64,000 nucleotides of DNA, from positions 124,001-188,000 of the forward strand of contig CAWIQE010000022.1 in assembly GCA_963838155.1 (NCBI GenBank), written 5' to 3'. This document shows, in pieces, positions 39,029-50,507 of the stretch. The notes beneath the pieces are model-generated. The model was given only the letters and a program-made list of their open reading frames with translations, was not told where the DNA came from and did not search any database. Numbering within the stretch: the first letter of the stretch is position 1; each line of letters opens with the position of its first letter. Both the position numbers and the translations under genes were made by a program. Origin of the DNA: Pararhizobium_B sp963838155. GTDB taxonomy: Bacteria; Pseudomonadota; Alphaproteobacteria; Rhizobiales; Rhizobiaceae.

Positions 39029-39075
39029 GCGCTTCCAGGAAAATCGGGAACCGGCCTTCCGCCCGGAAGCGCGCG
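39029..39075. repeat. Palindromic repeat, locus 4 (degenerate)
   Basis: GCGCTTCC arm and GGAAGCGC arm intact, but the centre has diverged (AAATCGGGAACCGGCCTTCC in place of the usual GTGGAAACCGGTTTTCC). A worn second palindrome follows (CTTCCAGCG ... CCTGGAA). Confidence 0.75.
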
Positions 39076-39280
39076 AATCGGCCGCCCGGACCCTTCCAGC
39101 GTTTCCGTGAAGGCCTGGAACGGGTCTCGGCGTCCGTTCTACCGCCCGCGATTGTCAACAGGAAGTCACGAAGCGGTGACGCTTGCGTGCGCCCGCCTCC
39201 CCGCCGGCCCCGCTTGCCGCCCGCCGACGAAAAGGCCGCCGGGAAGAAACCTCCCGGCGGCCGATGGCACGCGCGCTGAA

Positions 39281-39378
39281 GCGCTTCCAGGAAAAGTGGA
39301 AACCGGTTTTCCGTCCGGAAGCGCGCAAGAACGATGGGATGGAGCCCTTCCGCGATTCCCTGAAGCGCGGAAGGGCTC
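39281..39378. repeat. Composite palindromic repeat, locus 5
   Basis: Core at 39281-39326 with standard arms, and a second palindrome at about 39342-39378 (GAGCCCTTCCGCG ... CGCGGAAGGGCTC). The second-palindrome arms differ from those at locus 2 but remain complementary. It ends 50 bases from the acnA stop. Confidence 0.9.
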
Positions 39379-39427
39379 TAGGCGGTCTGGAAAGGCGCGG
39401 CGGCTCCGCGAGCCGCCTGCCTCGCCC

Positions 39428-42124
<2,697 letters not shown>

Positions 42125-42412
42125 CGGCTTTACCCCGCTTTCGTCATGTCAGCCGAAACTGACGGGCGAACGCCTTTTGCGCAATGCGCAGGAGGATGCG
42201 GGTGCGACCATTTCCGCTGTCCGCCCGTGGCCGCCCGAAGGAGCCGGCCAGGTTCGGCGCAAGGATGAGAAACCGCGCCGGCCGCTGGCGCGCTTGCCGG
42301 CCTTATAGATAATTTCGTATGAGCATGCCAGTAGAGGAAACGGGCAAATCGGGAGAATTTTCCGGCGCATGGCTGAGAGAGCATCGACCATCGCGGCGAT
42401 GACGGCGGACGC

Positions 42413-43054
42413 ATGCGGCTGATCGCCACGGATCTTGCCGCCATGCGCGGCGGGGAGCGCATCTTCGAGGGCGTCTCCTTCGAGGTCGCCGGCGGGCGGT
42501 CGCTCGTCGTCACCGGGCCGAACGGCGCCGGCAAGTCGACGCTCCTTCGCATCATGGCCGGCCTTCTCCGCCCAGAAACGGGAACGCTTCGCCTCGAGGG
42601 CGGCGACGGGGAGGCGCGGCTCGCCGAAGAGACGCACTATCTCGGCCACCTGGACGCCATGAAACGCGAACTGACGGTCCGCGAGAACCTCGAGTTCTGG
42701 CGCCGCTACATGGGCGGCGGGCAGGACGCTCCGGCGCGCTCGGCGATCGAGGCGGCCGACGCGGTCGGACTTGCCGCCGTCATGCACCTGCCCTTCGGCT
42801 GTCTTTCCGCCGGCCAGCAGCGCCGCATCGCGATCGCCAAGCTGCTGCTCGCCCGTCGCCCCGTCTGGCTCCTCGACGAGCCGACGGGGGCGCTCGACGC
42901 CGCGTCCGAGGCCGTCTTCGCCGGTATCGTCGCCCGTCACTGCGGCGCGGGCGGCATCCTCGTCGCCGCCACCCACCGGCTCCTCGGCCTCGACGACCCG
43001 CAGCGCCTCGAACTGGAGCGATACCGCGCCGCGGTTCCGGAGGACCTGGAATGA
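42413..43054 (+). CDS. ccmA: Heme exporter ATP-binding protein CcmA
   Basis: 213-residue ATPase of the CcmABCD heme export complex for cytochrome c maturation. Walker A GPNGAGKSTLLRIM, signature LSAGQQRRIAIAKLLL, Walker B PVWLLDEPTGALDA. The length is that of CcmA (about 200-215). No strong Shine-Dalgarno is seen before the ATG. It leads ccmB-C-D-G on the same strand. Confidence 0.95.
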   Translation: MRLIATDLAAMRGGERIFEGVSFEVAGGRSLVVTGPNGAGKSTLLRIMAGLLRPETGTLRLEGGDGEARLAEETHYLGHLDAMKRELTVRENLEFWRRYMGGGQDAPARSAIEAADAVGLAAVMHLPFGCLSAGQQRRIAIAKLLLARRPVWLLDEPTGALDAASEAVFAGIVARHCGAGGILVAATHRLLGLDDPQRLELERYRAAVPEDLE

Positions 43055-43118
43055 GGCTTTCGCTCCCGTCCGCTTCCCCCCTCCAGGCGTCGGGCCCTTG
43101 GCCGCGAGGCGTTTCGTC

Positions 43119-43782
43119 ATGATCGCCCTCTTCGCCCGCGACCTGAGGCTATCGGTGCGCGCCGGCGGCGGGGCGCTGGTGGGCGTGCTGTTCTTCCTGA
43201 CGGTCGTCGCCGTCATTCCCTTCGGCGTCGGGCCGGACCTGAAGCTCCTCGCGCGCATCGGCCCGGCCATGCTCTGGGTCGGCGCGCTCCTGTCCTGCCT
43301 GCTCGGCCTCGACCGGCTGTTCCAGGGCGACCGGGACGACGGCTCGCTCGACCTGATGCTGATGCAGGAGACGCCGATGAGCCTCACCGTCCTCGTCAAG
43401 TGCCTGGCGCACTGGACGGGGACGGCGCTCCCCCTCGTCGTCGTTTCGCCCCTGCTGGCGCTGTTCATGAACATGAGCCCGCGCGCCACCGGTGCCGTCG
43501 CCGTGACGCTGCTTCGTCGGCTCGCCCGCCATCACCTTCATCGGCGCGGTGGGGGCGGCGGTCGCCGTCATGCTGCCCCGGGGCGGCCTCCTCGTGTCGA
43601 TCCTGGTCCTGCCGCTGACCGTTCCGGTGCTGATCTTCGGCGTCGGCGCGGCCTATGCCGCCGCCGTGCCGGACGGCGCGCATTTTCTGCCGCCCTTCCT
43701 CATTCTCTGCGCAATCACCCTGTTCTTTGCGGTGATCGGACCGCTGGCGGCGTCCGCCGCCCTCCGCGCCGCGTCGGATTGA
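43119..43782 (+). pseudogene. ccmB: Heme exporter permease CcmB, split by a one-base frameshift
   Basis: The N-terminal part (MIALFARDLRLSVRAGGGAL, then GVLFFLTVVAVIPFGVGP) is normal CcmB through ATGAVAVTLL at about residue 132. The frame then becomes arginine/histidine-rich. The next frame, from 43516, continues the expected protein: VGSPAITFIGAVGAAVAVML, PRGGLLVSILVLPLTVPVLI, to the stop at 43780-43782. Deleting one base around 43512-43515 restores a normal 220-residue CcmB. ccmA, C, D and G around it are intact. Loss of only ccmB would abolish c-type cytochromes, so a sequencing error is the more likely explanation. Confidence 0.8.
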
Positions 43783-43826
43783 GGCGGCCGATTGCAGCCG
43801 GTACGACGAGAGGCTAAGAACCAGCC

Positions 43827-44600
43827 ATGAGCGATGGCGCGACTGCGATTTCGAGGCTGACGGACCTGGCGAACCCGACGCGGTTCCTGGCGCTGGCCGG
43901 CCGTCTGCTTCCCTGGCTGTGGGGCGTGACGCTCCTCCTCCTGGCCGTCGGCCTCTATATGAGCCTGACCGCGCCGGACGACTACCAGCAGGGATCCACC
44001 GTCCATATCATGTACGTTCACGTGCCCAGCGCCTGGCTCGCCATGATGTGCTACACGCTGATGACGCTGTCCTCGATCGGCACGCTCGTCTGGCGCCATC
44101 CGCTCGCCGACGTGGCCGCCAGGGCGGCGGCACCCCTCGGCGCCGTCTTCACCTTCACCGCGCTCGTCACCGGCGCGCTCTGGGGCCGCCCGACCTGGGG
44201 CACCTACTGGGTCTGGGACGCGCGGCTGACGTCCTTCCTCGTCCTCTTCATCATGTATCTCGGCCTGATCGCCCTGGTGCGCGCCATCGACGACCCGTCG
44301 AAGTCGGCGCGCGTCGCCGCCATCCTGACGATCGTCGGCTTCGTCAACATTCCGATCATCAAGTTCTCGGTCGACTGGTGGAACACCCTGCACCAGGGAT
44401 CGAGCATATTCGCCGCCGGCGGCCCCGAGATCGCGCCGTCCCTGCTCTGGCCGCTGCTCGTCATGGCGGTGGCCTTCACCGGCCTGTTCTTCGCGCTGCA
44501 CCTCATGGCCATGCGCAACGAGATCTGGCGCCGCCGCCTCGCCGCCCTGCGCCGCCAGGCGGCGCGGCACGCCGACCGTCAAGACGGCCCGCGCCCATGA
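43827..44600 (+). CDS. ccmC: Heme exporter protein CcmC
   Basis: 257-residue, six-helix membrane protein that delivers heme to CcmE. The tryptophan-rich heme-handling motif WGRPTWGTYWVWDARLTS is at about residues 112-130, with conserved His in YVHVPSAW and SVDWWNTLHQGSS. Length and motif order are standard. It overlaps ccmD by four bases (ATGA). Confidence 0.96.
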   Translation: MSDGATAISRLTDLANPTRFLALAGRLLPWLWGVTLLLLAVGLYMSLTAPDDYQQGSTVHIMYVHVPSAWLAMMCYTLMTLSSIGTLVWRHPLADVAARAAAPLGAVFTFTALVTGALWGRPTWGTYWVWDARLTSFLVLFIMYLGLIALVRAIDDPSKSARVAAILTIVGFVNIPIIKFSVDWWNTLHQGSSIFAAGGPEIAPSLLWPLLVMAVAFTGLFFALHLMAMRNEIWRRRLAALRRQAARHADRQDGPRP

Positions 44601-44779
44601 TGACCGACACCGAATTCGTCGCTCTCGCCTACGCGGTCACGGCCGTCTCCCTCGCCGCCCTCGTCGCCTGGATCCTCCTCGACCAGCGGGCCCGCAAGCG
44701 GGACCTCGCCGAGCTCGAGGCCATGGGCATTCGCCGGCGGTCCGAGAAGGCGCGGCAGGCAGGCGGACCGAGACCGTGA
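44597..44779 (+). CDS. ccmD: Heme exporter protein CcmD
   Basis: 60-residue single-helix protein (FVALAYAVTAVSLAALVAWI) with a basic cytoplasmic tail (LDQRARKRDLAELEAMGIRR), the recognised CcmD form. It stabilises CcmABC-E. Start at 44597 overlaps ccmC; its own stop overlaps the GTG start of ccmG, so the four small overlaps suggest coupled translation through C-D-G. Confidence 0.92.
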   Translation: MMTDTEFVALAYAVTAVSLAALVAWILLDQRARKRDLAELEAMGIRRRSEKARQAGGPRP

Positions 44780-45387
44780 CCGCCGAAGAGCGCACCGGGG
44801 AGGAGGGCGCCCCCCGTCGGAAGGGACGCGGCGTCGGCGTCGCCCTCGCCCTCCTGCCGCTCATCGTCTTCGCCGCCCTGGCGGTCACCTTCTACGTCCA
44901 GCTCCAGTCGGGCGAGGACGCCGCGACGATTCCCTCCGCGCTGATCGGCAAGCCCGCGCCGCAGTTCGACCTGCCGCCGGTTGCCGGCCTGACGAAGGAC
45001 GGCGCCGCGGTTCCGGGCCTTTCCACCGGCGACCTCAAGGGACATGTCTCGCTGGTCAATGTCTGGGCGTCCTGGTGCGCGCCCTGCCGCGAGGAGGCGC
45101 CGCTGCTGATGCGGCTCGCCGAAGACAAGCGCTTCCGTCTCGTCGGCATCGACTACAAGGACAAGCCGGAGAACGCCAAGGCCTTCCTCGACGGCATGGG
45201 CAATCCCTTCAGCGCCGTCGGCACGGACCGCTCGGGCGACGTCGGCATCGAGTGGGGCGTCTACGGCGTGCCGGAAACCTACCTCGTCTCGCCCGAGGGG
45301 ACGATCCTCTACAAGCGCGTCGGCCCCTTCACCGAGGAGGCGATCGCCCGCGACCTGATGCCGAAGATCGAGGCCGCGCTGAAGTGA
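44776..45387 (+). CDS. ccmG: Thiol:disulfide interchange protein CcmG/DsbE
   Basis: 203-residue membrane-anchored periplasmic thioredoxin that reduces apocytochrome c. One N-terminal anchor (VALALLPLIVFAALAVTFYV), then the domain opening LIGKPAPQFDLPPV, the redox pair Cys101/Cys104 in NVWASWCAPCREEAPL, and GVYGVPETYLVSPEGTILYK. It starts at GTG (44776) with a four-base overlap with ccmD. It is the last gene of the ccm run. Confidence 0.95.
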   Translation: MTAEERTGEEGAPRRKGRGVGVALALLPLIVFAALAVTFYVQLQSGEDAATIPSALIGKPAPQFDLPPVAGLTKDGAAVPGLSTGDLKGHVSLVNVWASWCAPCREEAPLLMRLAEDKRFRLVGIDYKDKPENAKAFLDGMGNPFSAVGTDRSGDVGIEWGVYGVPETYLVSPEGTILYKRVGPFTEEAIARDLMPKIEAALK

Positions 45388-45426
45388 CCCCGTCCCGTTC
45401 GGGGGAAAGCGCGCGCCCTCGCGGCT

Positions 45427-46188
45427 TCAGCTCTTCAGCCGGTACCCGGTCTTGAAGATCCACCAGACGATCGCCAGGCAGATCGCCAGGAACACCCCGA
45501 TCATCGCCAGCGAGAAGCCCACCCCGACGTCCGAGATCTCGTAGAAGCTCCACCGGAACCCGCTGATGAGGTAGAGGACCGGGTTGAACAGCGTCACCGT
45601 CTGCCAGAACGGCGGCAGCATCCGGATCGAATAGAAGCTGCCGCCGAGGAAGACGAGCGGCGTGATGACGAGCAGCGGGATCAGCTGCAGCTTCTCGAAA
45701 TTGTCGGCCCAGATGCCGATGATGAAGCCGAACAGGCTGAAGGTCAGCGCGGTGAGCACGAAGAACAGCACCATCCAGACCGGATGGGCGATGTGGATGT
45801 CGACGAAGAAGGTCGCCGTCACCAGGATGATGATGCCGAGGATGGTCGACTTCGTCGCCGCCGCCCCCACATAGCCGAGGACGATCTCCAGGAAGGACAC
45901 CGGCGCCGACAGCACCTCGTAGATCGTGCCGACGAATTTCGGGAAGTAGATGCCGAAGGCCGCCGCCGTGACGCTCTGCTGCAGCAGCGTCAGCATGATG
46001 AGGCCCGGCACGATGAACGCGCCGTAGCTGACGCCCTCCACCGTATGGATGCGCGAGCCGATCGCCGCCCCGAAGACGATGAAATAGAGCGAGGTCGAGA
46101 GCACCGGGGAGACGACGCTCTGGAGGACCGTGCGCCACATGCGGTGCATTTCGTAACGGTAGATGGCTTTCACCGCATGGACGTTCAT
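45427..46188 (-). CDS. ABC-2 type transporter permease (YadH type)
   Basis: 253-residue membrane protein with six helices. VSPVLSTSLYFIVFGAAIGS, AFIVPGLIMLTLLQQSVTAA and PLVFLGGSFYSIRMLPPFWQ are the conserved ABC-2 blocks; the last matches YadH-like exporters. The start at 46188 (MNVHAVKAIYRYEMHRMW) has AAGGGAAG upstream and overlaps the ATPase stop by four bases. The exported substrate is unknown. Confidence 0.9.
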   Translation of the reverse strand: MNVHAVKAIYRYEMHRMWRTVLQSVVSPVLSTSLYFIVFGAAIGSRIHTVEGVSYGAFIVPGLIMLTLLQQSVTAAAFGIYFPKFVGTIYEVLSAPVSFLEIVLGYVGAAATKSTILGIIILVTATFFVDIHIAHPVWMVLFFVLTALTFSLFGFIIGIWADNFEKLQLIPLLVITPLVFLGGSFYSIRMLPPFWQTVTLFNPVLYLISGFRWSFYEISDVGVGFSLAMIGVFLAICLAIVWWIFKTGYRLKS

Positions 46189-47111
46189 CGGTCTTCCCTT
46201 ACCAGCCGCACGAAGATGTCCTCGAGCGAGCTTTGTTTCGTCTGCAGGTCCCGGACCCTGATCTCGGCCCGGTTGAGATCGGCGATCAGCGCGCCGATCC
46301 CCGTCCGTCCGCTGCGCGTGTCGTATCGGTAGACGAGCCGGCAGCCGTCCTCGCTGAGGGTCAGGCCGTCCTTCGCCAGGCTCTCGGGCAGTTCGTCGAG
46401 CGGCGCCTGCAGTTCGATGGCGAGCTCCTTTTCGCCGAGCTTCCGCATCAGGCTGTCCTTGTCGTCGACGAGGACGAGCTCGCCCCGGTTGATCACCCCC
46501 ACCCGGTCGGCGATTTCCTCGGCCTCCTCGATATAGTGGGTGGTGAGGATGATCGTCACGCCCTCCGCGCGCAGGCGCCGCACCACCTCCCACATGCCCT
46601 TGCGCAGCTCCACGTCGACGCCGGCCGTCGGCTCGTCGAGGAAGAGGACCTGCGGCTCGTGGGAGAGCGCCTTCGCGATCATGACGCGCCGCTTCATCCC
46701 GCCCGACAGCGTCAGCATCTTGCTGTCCTTGCGGTCGATCAGGGACAGGTCGGTCAGCACCTTCTCGATATGGGCGTCGTTCTTCGGCTTTCCGAAGAGC
46801 CCCCGGCTGAGACTGGTCGTCGCCCAGACGGTCTCGAAGGTGTCGGTCGTCAGTTCCTGCGGAACGAGCCCGATCATGGCGCGCGTCCGGCGGTAGTCGC
46901 GGATGATGTCGTGCCCGCCGACCCTGACGCTGCCGCCGGTCGGGTTGACCAGGCCGCAGACGATGGAGATCAACGTCGTCTTGCCGGCCCCGTTCGGCCC
47001 GAGCAGGGCGAAGATTTCGCCCCTGGCTATGTCGAGATCGATGTTCTTCAGCGCCTCGAAGCCCGTATCGTAGGACTTCGAGAGATTGGAAATGGAGATG
47101 ACCGGGTCCAT
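46185..47111 (-). CDS. ABC transporter ATP-binding protein (YadG type)
   Basis: 308-residue ATPase: Walker A LLGPNGAGKTTLISIVCGLV, signature TLSGGMKRRVMIAKAL, Walker B VLFLDEPTAGVDVE, switch His in TTHYIEEAEEIA. The length and the C-terminal extension (about residues 225-308) match the YadG group, which pairs with YadH. Start at 47111 (MDPVISISNLSKSYD). Divergent from the XRE regulator across 345 bases. Confidence 0.92.
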   Translation of the reverse strand: MDPVISISNLSKSYDTGFEALKNIDLDIARGEIFALLGPNGAGKTTLISIVCGLVNPTGGSVRVGGHDIIRDYRRTRAMIGLVPQELTTDTFETVWATTSLSRGLFGKPKNDAHIEKVLTDLSLIDRKDSKMLTLSGGMKRRVMIAKALSHEPQVLFLDEPTAGVDVELRKGMWEVVRRLRAEGVTIILTTHYIEEAEEIADRVGVINRGELVLVDDKDSLMRKLGEKELAIELQAPLDELPESLAKDGLTLSEDGCRLVYRYDTRSGRTGIGALIADLNRAEIRVRDLQTKQSSLEDIFVRLVREDR

Positions 47112-47456
47112 GCGGGCTCGTTTCGTAACCGTGGGCGAACGGCCTCGCCGCGGCGTGTTGCGTGAGGCGGTGACGTGCGCCATATGTACCGACAGCCCTC
47201 CGGGATCAATAAGGAGAGCGCGACAAACGACAGGGCCGCCCGGTCGGAAACGGCCGGATGGCGGCCGGGATTCCCGAAAAGGCCGGCGCTGCGTCCGGCA
47301 AGGCAGGCGCAGCGCCCGATCGAATCTCCTGACACGGGTTGTCGGCAGTGACCGCGACTGTGCTACCATCCTCCGACCTTCGCTGGTATTCGATAACCCT
47401 CTCTGCAAAAAATCGCTTTTGCTGATTCCATCCATGATCTGGCGGTTTTTGACACC
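47112..47456. other. 345-base divergent intergenic region, no gene
   Basis: Separates the YadG-type ATPase (minus) from the XRE regulator (plus) and must hold both promoters. I see no convincing consensus promoter and no strong repeat. A weak candidate on the plus strand is TTGTCG, 17 bases, GCTACC at about 47340. The half nearest the regulator is more AT-rich than its surroundings. Confidence 0.5.
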
Positions 47457-48302
47457 ATGAAGAAGCTGGAAAGGGCGCAACTGTTCCAGAGGCGGCTCGC
47501 CGAGGCGATGGCGCGCGGCAGCATGTCGAGAAGCGAGCTCGCCCGCCAGATCGGCGCCGACCGCTCGACCGTGTCGCTGCTGCTCGGCGCCGACGACGCC
47601 CGGTTGCCGAACGCCCATTTCGCCGCCGAATGCGCCGCCGCGCTCAACGTGTCGTCGGACTGGCTTCTCGGGCTCACCGAACGGCCGGAACGCTCCGCCG
47701 ACATCGTCACGGCGACCATGGAGATGACCGAGGCCGCCCGCTCGCCCTCCGACGAGCAGATCTTCGCCTGGCACCAGGAGGCGCGCGGCTACAAGATCCG
47801 CCACGTCCCCGCGACGATGCCCGATCTCCTGAAGTCCGAGCCGGTCCTGGAATTCGAGTACAGCCAGTCCATGGGCCGCACCTCCGAACAGGCGATCACC
47901 GACATGCGCGACAAGCTCGACTACCTGCGGGCGCCCGAGACCGACTACGAGATCGCGCTGCCGGCCGACGTCCTGGACAGCTTCGCCGCCGGCCACGGCT
48001 ACTGGGCCGGCCTGAGCCTCGAGGTCAGGCGCGACCAGCTCGTCCGGCTGCGCGACATCTGCGAGGAACTCTATCCGTCGCTGAGGCTCTATCTCTTCGA
48101 CCGCAAGATGCTCTATTCCGCGCCGCTGACGATCTTCGGACCGCTCGTCGCCTCCATCTATGTCGGCCAGATGCACATGGTCTTCCGCCAGCGCCGCCAG
48201 ATCCTCGCCCTCGGCCAGCATTTCGACGGCCTCGTGCGCGGCGCGACCACCGAGGCGCGACAGATGCCGGCACTGATCGACGGCATGCTGAAGGCGCTTT
48301 AG
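47457..48302 (+). CDS. XRE family regulator with a C-terminal DUF5753-like region
   Basis: 281 residues. The N-terminal XRE helix-turn-helix is MSRSELARQIGADRSTVSLL (about residues 23-42) and continues AECAAALNVSSDWLLGLTE. The larger C-terminal part has the order HVPATMPDLLKSEPVLEFEY, then PADVLDSFAAGHGYWAGLSL, then SAPLTIFGPLVASIYVGQMH. This order resembles the DUF5753 domain of XRE regulators, by my own reading of the pattern only. Its divergent neighbour is the YadGH-type exporter, a plausible target. Confidence 0.75.
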   Translation: MKKLERAQLFQRRLAEAMARGSMSRSELARQIGADRSTVSLLLGADDARLPNAHFAAECAAALNVSSDWLLGLTERPERSADIVTATMEMTEAARSPSDEQIFAWHQEARGYKIRHVPATMPDLLKSEPVLEFEYSQSMGRTSEQAITDMRDKLDYLRAPETDYEIALPADVLDSFAAGHGYWAGLSLEVRRDQLVRLRDICEELYPSLRLYLFDRKMLYSAPLTIFGPLVASIYVGQMHMVFRQRRQILALGQHFDGLVRGATTEARQMPALIDGMLKAL

Positions 48303-48324
48303 AGCCTCTCCCCGATTGCCTTTA

Positions 48325-48346
48325 CGCGCTTCCGGACGGAAAACGG
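48325..48346. repeat. Palindromic repeat, locus 6 (truncated, reverse orientation)
   Basis: The reverse complement of half of the core (GCGCTTCCGGACGGAAAACGG) lies just after the XRE stop. The bases before it (AGAGCCTCTCCCCGATTG) look like a worn second palindrome in the reverse order. The other half is missing. Confidence 0.6.
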
Positions 48347-48425
48347 GCCTGCCGCACCTGACGGCAGACCCGCTCGCCCCTACTGCCCGAGGGCAGGTAT
48401 CTCTTGGCCGGCGGCGCCGAAGCGC

Positions 48426-48947
48426 CTATTCGCCGGCGTTCTCTCCCGCGGCTTCGGCCTTCTCGGCGGCCTCCTGGGCGGCCTTTTCGGCTGCCAGCGC
48501 CTCGGCGGCCTTCACCTTTTCGGCCTCGATGCGGGCACGTTCCTCGGCGGCGGCCTTGCGCTCGGCGTCGTTCAGCTTGCGCGCACGGGTTCCCGTATCC
48601 TCGGAAATGCGGGCCGACTTGCCGCGGCGGTCGCGCAGGTAATAGAGCTTGGCGCGGCGCACCCTGCCCCGGCGCACGACCTCGACGCCCTCGACGATCG
48701 GCGAATAGACGGGGAAGACGCGCTCGACGCCCTCGCCGTAGGAGATCTTGCGCACGGTGAAGTTCTCGTTGAGCCCGCCGCCCGAACGCGCGATCACCAC
48801 GCCCTCGAACGCCTGCACGCGGGTGCGGGTGCCCTCGGTGACGCGCACGAGCACGCGCACCGTGTCGCCTGCGGAAAACTCGGGAATCTGGCGCTTCGCC
48901 TCGATCTTGCGGGCCTGTTCGGCCTCCAGTTCACGGATCAGATCCAT
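48426..48947 (-). CDS. rplS: 50S ribosomal protein L19 with a long C-terminal extension
   Basis: Large-subunit ribosomal protein at the 30S-50S interface. The first 120 residues are canonical L19 (LEAEQARKIEAKRQIPEFSA, GDTVRVLVRVTEGTRTRVQA, FEGVVIARSGGG, RRGRVRRAKLYYLRDRRGKS). The remaining ~50 residues are a Lys/Glu/Ala-rich coiled-coil-like tail ending AAEKAEAAGENAGE, common in alphaproteobacteria. It is separated from trmD by 202 bases and ends the ffh-to-rplS run. Confidence 0.97.
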   Translation of the reverse strand: MDLIRELEAEQARKIEAKRQIPEFSAGDTVRVLVRVTEGTRTRVQAFEGVVIARSGGGLNENFTVRKISYGEGVERVFPVYSPIVEGVEVVRRGRVRRAKLYYLRDRRGKSARISEDTGTRARKLNDAERKAAAEERARIEAEKVKAAEALAAEKAAQEAAEKAEAAGENAGE

Positions 48948-49149
48948 GGTCTCGAACCTTTCGTTCTTCTCGAACGGTCAGAGCGCTCGCGGATCGCCTC
49001 GCCAGTTCGCGAAAACCTGAGGCTATGCCAGAAGCAGGAGCGGATTCACCATTCATTGCTTGGTGGTTTGCCGATGACCGGCGCTCGGTTTCCATCCCGA
49101 TTGGCGGCTGCCATACACCAGACGCTTCCCTTTGTCACGCGCCGCGGAC

Positions 49150-49839
49150 CTATTTTTTGCGTTCCCGGAGGTCCGGACGGCGCGCCTGCGTCAGCCTTTC
49201 GGCCTCGGCCTGGCGCCAGCGCTCGATCTCCCCGTGGTTGCCGGACATCAGCACCTCGGGGATGCCGCGGCCCTCGAAGAGTTGCGGCCTCGTATAGTGC
49301 GGATGCTCCAGGAGGTTCGCCTCGAAGCTTTCGTGGTCGCCGGAGCGGGCATTGCCCATCACCCCCGGCAGGAGGCGGACGACCGCGTCGAGCAGCACCA
49401 GCGCCGCCGGCTCCCCGCCCGAGAGCACGTAGTCCCCGACCGACACCTCCTCGAGCGCCCGCGCCTCGATCACCCGCTCGTCGACGCCCTCGAAGCGGCC
49501 GCAGACGATGACGGCACCCTCACCGGCGGCTAGGTCGCGCACGCGCGCCTGGGTGAGCGGCCGTCCGCGCGGGCTCATCAGCAGGCGGCAGCGGCCGTCG
49601 CCGGGCGGCGACGCGTGGTCGATCGCGCGGGAGAGCACGTCCGCCTTCAGCACCATCCCCGCCCCGCCTCCGGCCGGCGTGTCGTCGACCGTGCGGTGTT
49701 TGTCCTCGGCGAAATCCCGGATCTGGACGGTCTCCATGCTCCAGTCGCCGCGCGCCAGCGCCTTGCCCGCGAGGGCGTGGGCGAGATGCCCCGGGAACAT
49801 CTCCGGATAGAGCGTCAGCACCGTCGCCCGGAAGCTCAC
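49150..49839 (-). CDS. trmD: tRNA (guanine(37)-N1)-methyltransferase
   Basis: SPOUT-fold enzyme making m1G37 to prevent frameshifting. The 229-residue protein reads TVLTLYPEMFPGHLAHALAG, DDTPAGGGAGMVLKADVLSR, GRFEGVDERVIEARALEEV and the AdoMet knot YVLSGGEPAALVLLDAVVRL-LPGVMGN. It starts at GTG (49839), overlapping the rimM stop (GTGA). A normal TrmD length. Confidence 0.96.
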   Translation of the reverse strand: MSFRATVLTLYPEMFPGHLAHALAGKALARGDWSMETVQIRDFAEDKHRTVDDTPAGGGAGMVLKADVLSRAIDHASPPGDGRCRLLMSPRGRPLTQARVRDLAAGEGAVIVCGRFEGVDERVIEARALEEVSVGDYVLSGGEPAALVLLDAVVRLLPGVMGNARSGDHESFEANLLEHPHYTRPQLFEGRGIPEVLMSGNHGEIERWRQAEAERLTQARRPDLRERKK

Positions 49840-50429
49840 GGCCGCTTGCCTTCCTTCGGGCCCGTCCGCCGCGGCGGCCGGCGCCGGCGGCTGCCGGGCC
49901 CCGTTTCGACGCTGTCCACGAGCCCCGCCGCCACCGGATCGACGACGATCACGCCGGCCGCAAGCTCGATCCCGATCACCGCCGCCTCCGAGAACGGAAT
50001 GAGCGTCGGGCGGATGCCCGGGCCCTTCAGTTCGAGAAGGTCGCCGCCGCCGAAGTCGAAGACGCCCGATACCACGCCGTAGATGCGGCCCTCGCCGTCG
50101 ACGACCTCCAGGCCCTCGAGATCGGAGTAGAAGTACTCGTCGTCGTCGAGATCCTCGTCCGGCAGGCTCGAGCGGTCGACGAAGAGCTCCAGCCCCTTCA
50201 GCGCCTCCGCGGCGGTGCGGTCGTTGATACCGAGGAAGCGGATCACGATCGCCTTGCCGGCCGACCGCACGTCGAGGATCTCGAGATCGCGCCCGTCGCC
50301 GGTGAACAGCCTGTGATAGGCGCCGATCGCCAGCGGATCCTCCGTGAAGGACTTCACGCGGACTTCGCCGCGAAGACCCTGCGGGGCGCCGACGGAACCC
50401 ATGAGAACCGGATTTTCGAGTTTTGTCAT
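49836..50429 (-). CDS. rimM: Ribosome maturation factor RimM
   Basis: 197-residue factor for 30S assembly near S19. The N-terminal RimM domain begins VLMGSVGAPQGLRGEVRVKS and includes DPLAIGAYHRLFTGDGR. The PRC-barrel domain has YFYSDLEGLEVVDGEGRIYG and IPFSEAAVIGIELAAGVIVV. The C-terminus carries a basic proline-rich tail. I chose the ATG at 50429 (MTKLENPVLMG); the frame upstream is not RimM-like. It overlaps trmD by four bases. Confidence 0.94.
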   Translation of the reverse strand: MTKLENPVLMGSVGAPQGLRGEVRVKSFTEDPLAIGAYHRLFTGDGRDLEILDVRSAGKAIVIRFLGINDRTAAEALKGLELFVDRSSLPDEDLDDDEYFYSDLEGLEVVDGEGRIYGVVSGVFDFGGGDLLELKGPGIRPTLIPFSEAAVIGIELAAGVIVVDPVAAGLVDSVETGPGSRRRRPPRRTGPKEGKRP

Positions 50430-50507
50430 GTCGGTCCTGTTCGCGCCCCCGGAAACGGCAACGGGCGGCACGAAAGCGCCGCCCGCCGCAAATTGCAAGC
50501 GCAATGC

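Larger units (their letters stand above)
38995..39427. other. 433-base gap holding two palindromic repeats, no gene
   Basis: Between DUF1223 and the 3' end of acnA. It contains a degenerate repeat (39029-39075) and a full composite repeat (39281-39378), separated by about 200 bases in which I see no gene or clear promoter. Short frames here are products of the repeat sequence. Confidence 0.7.
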
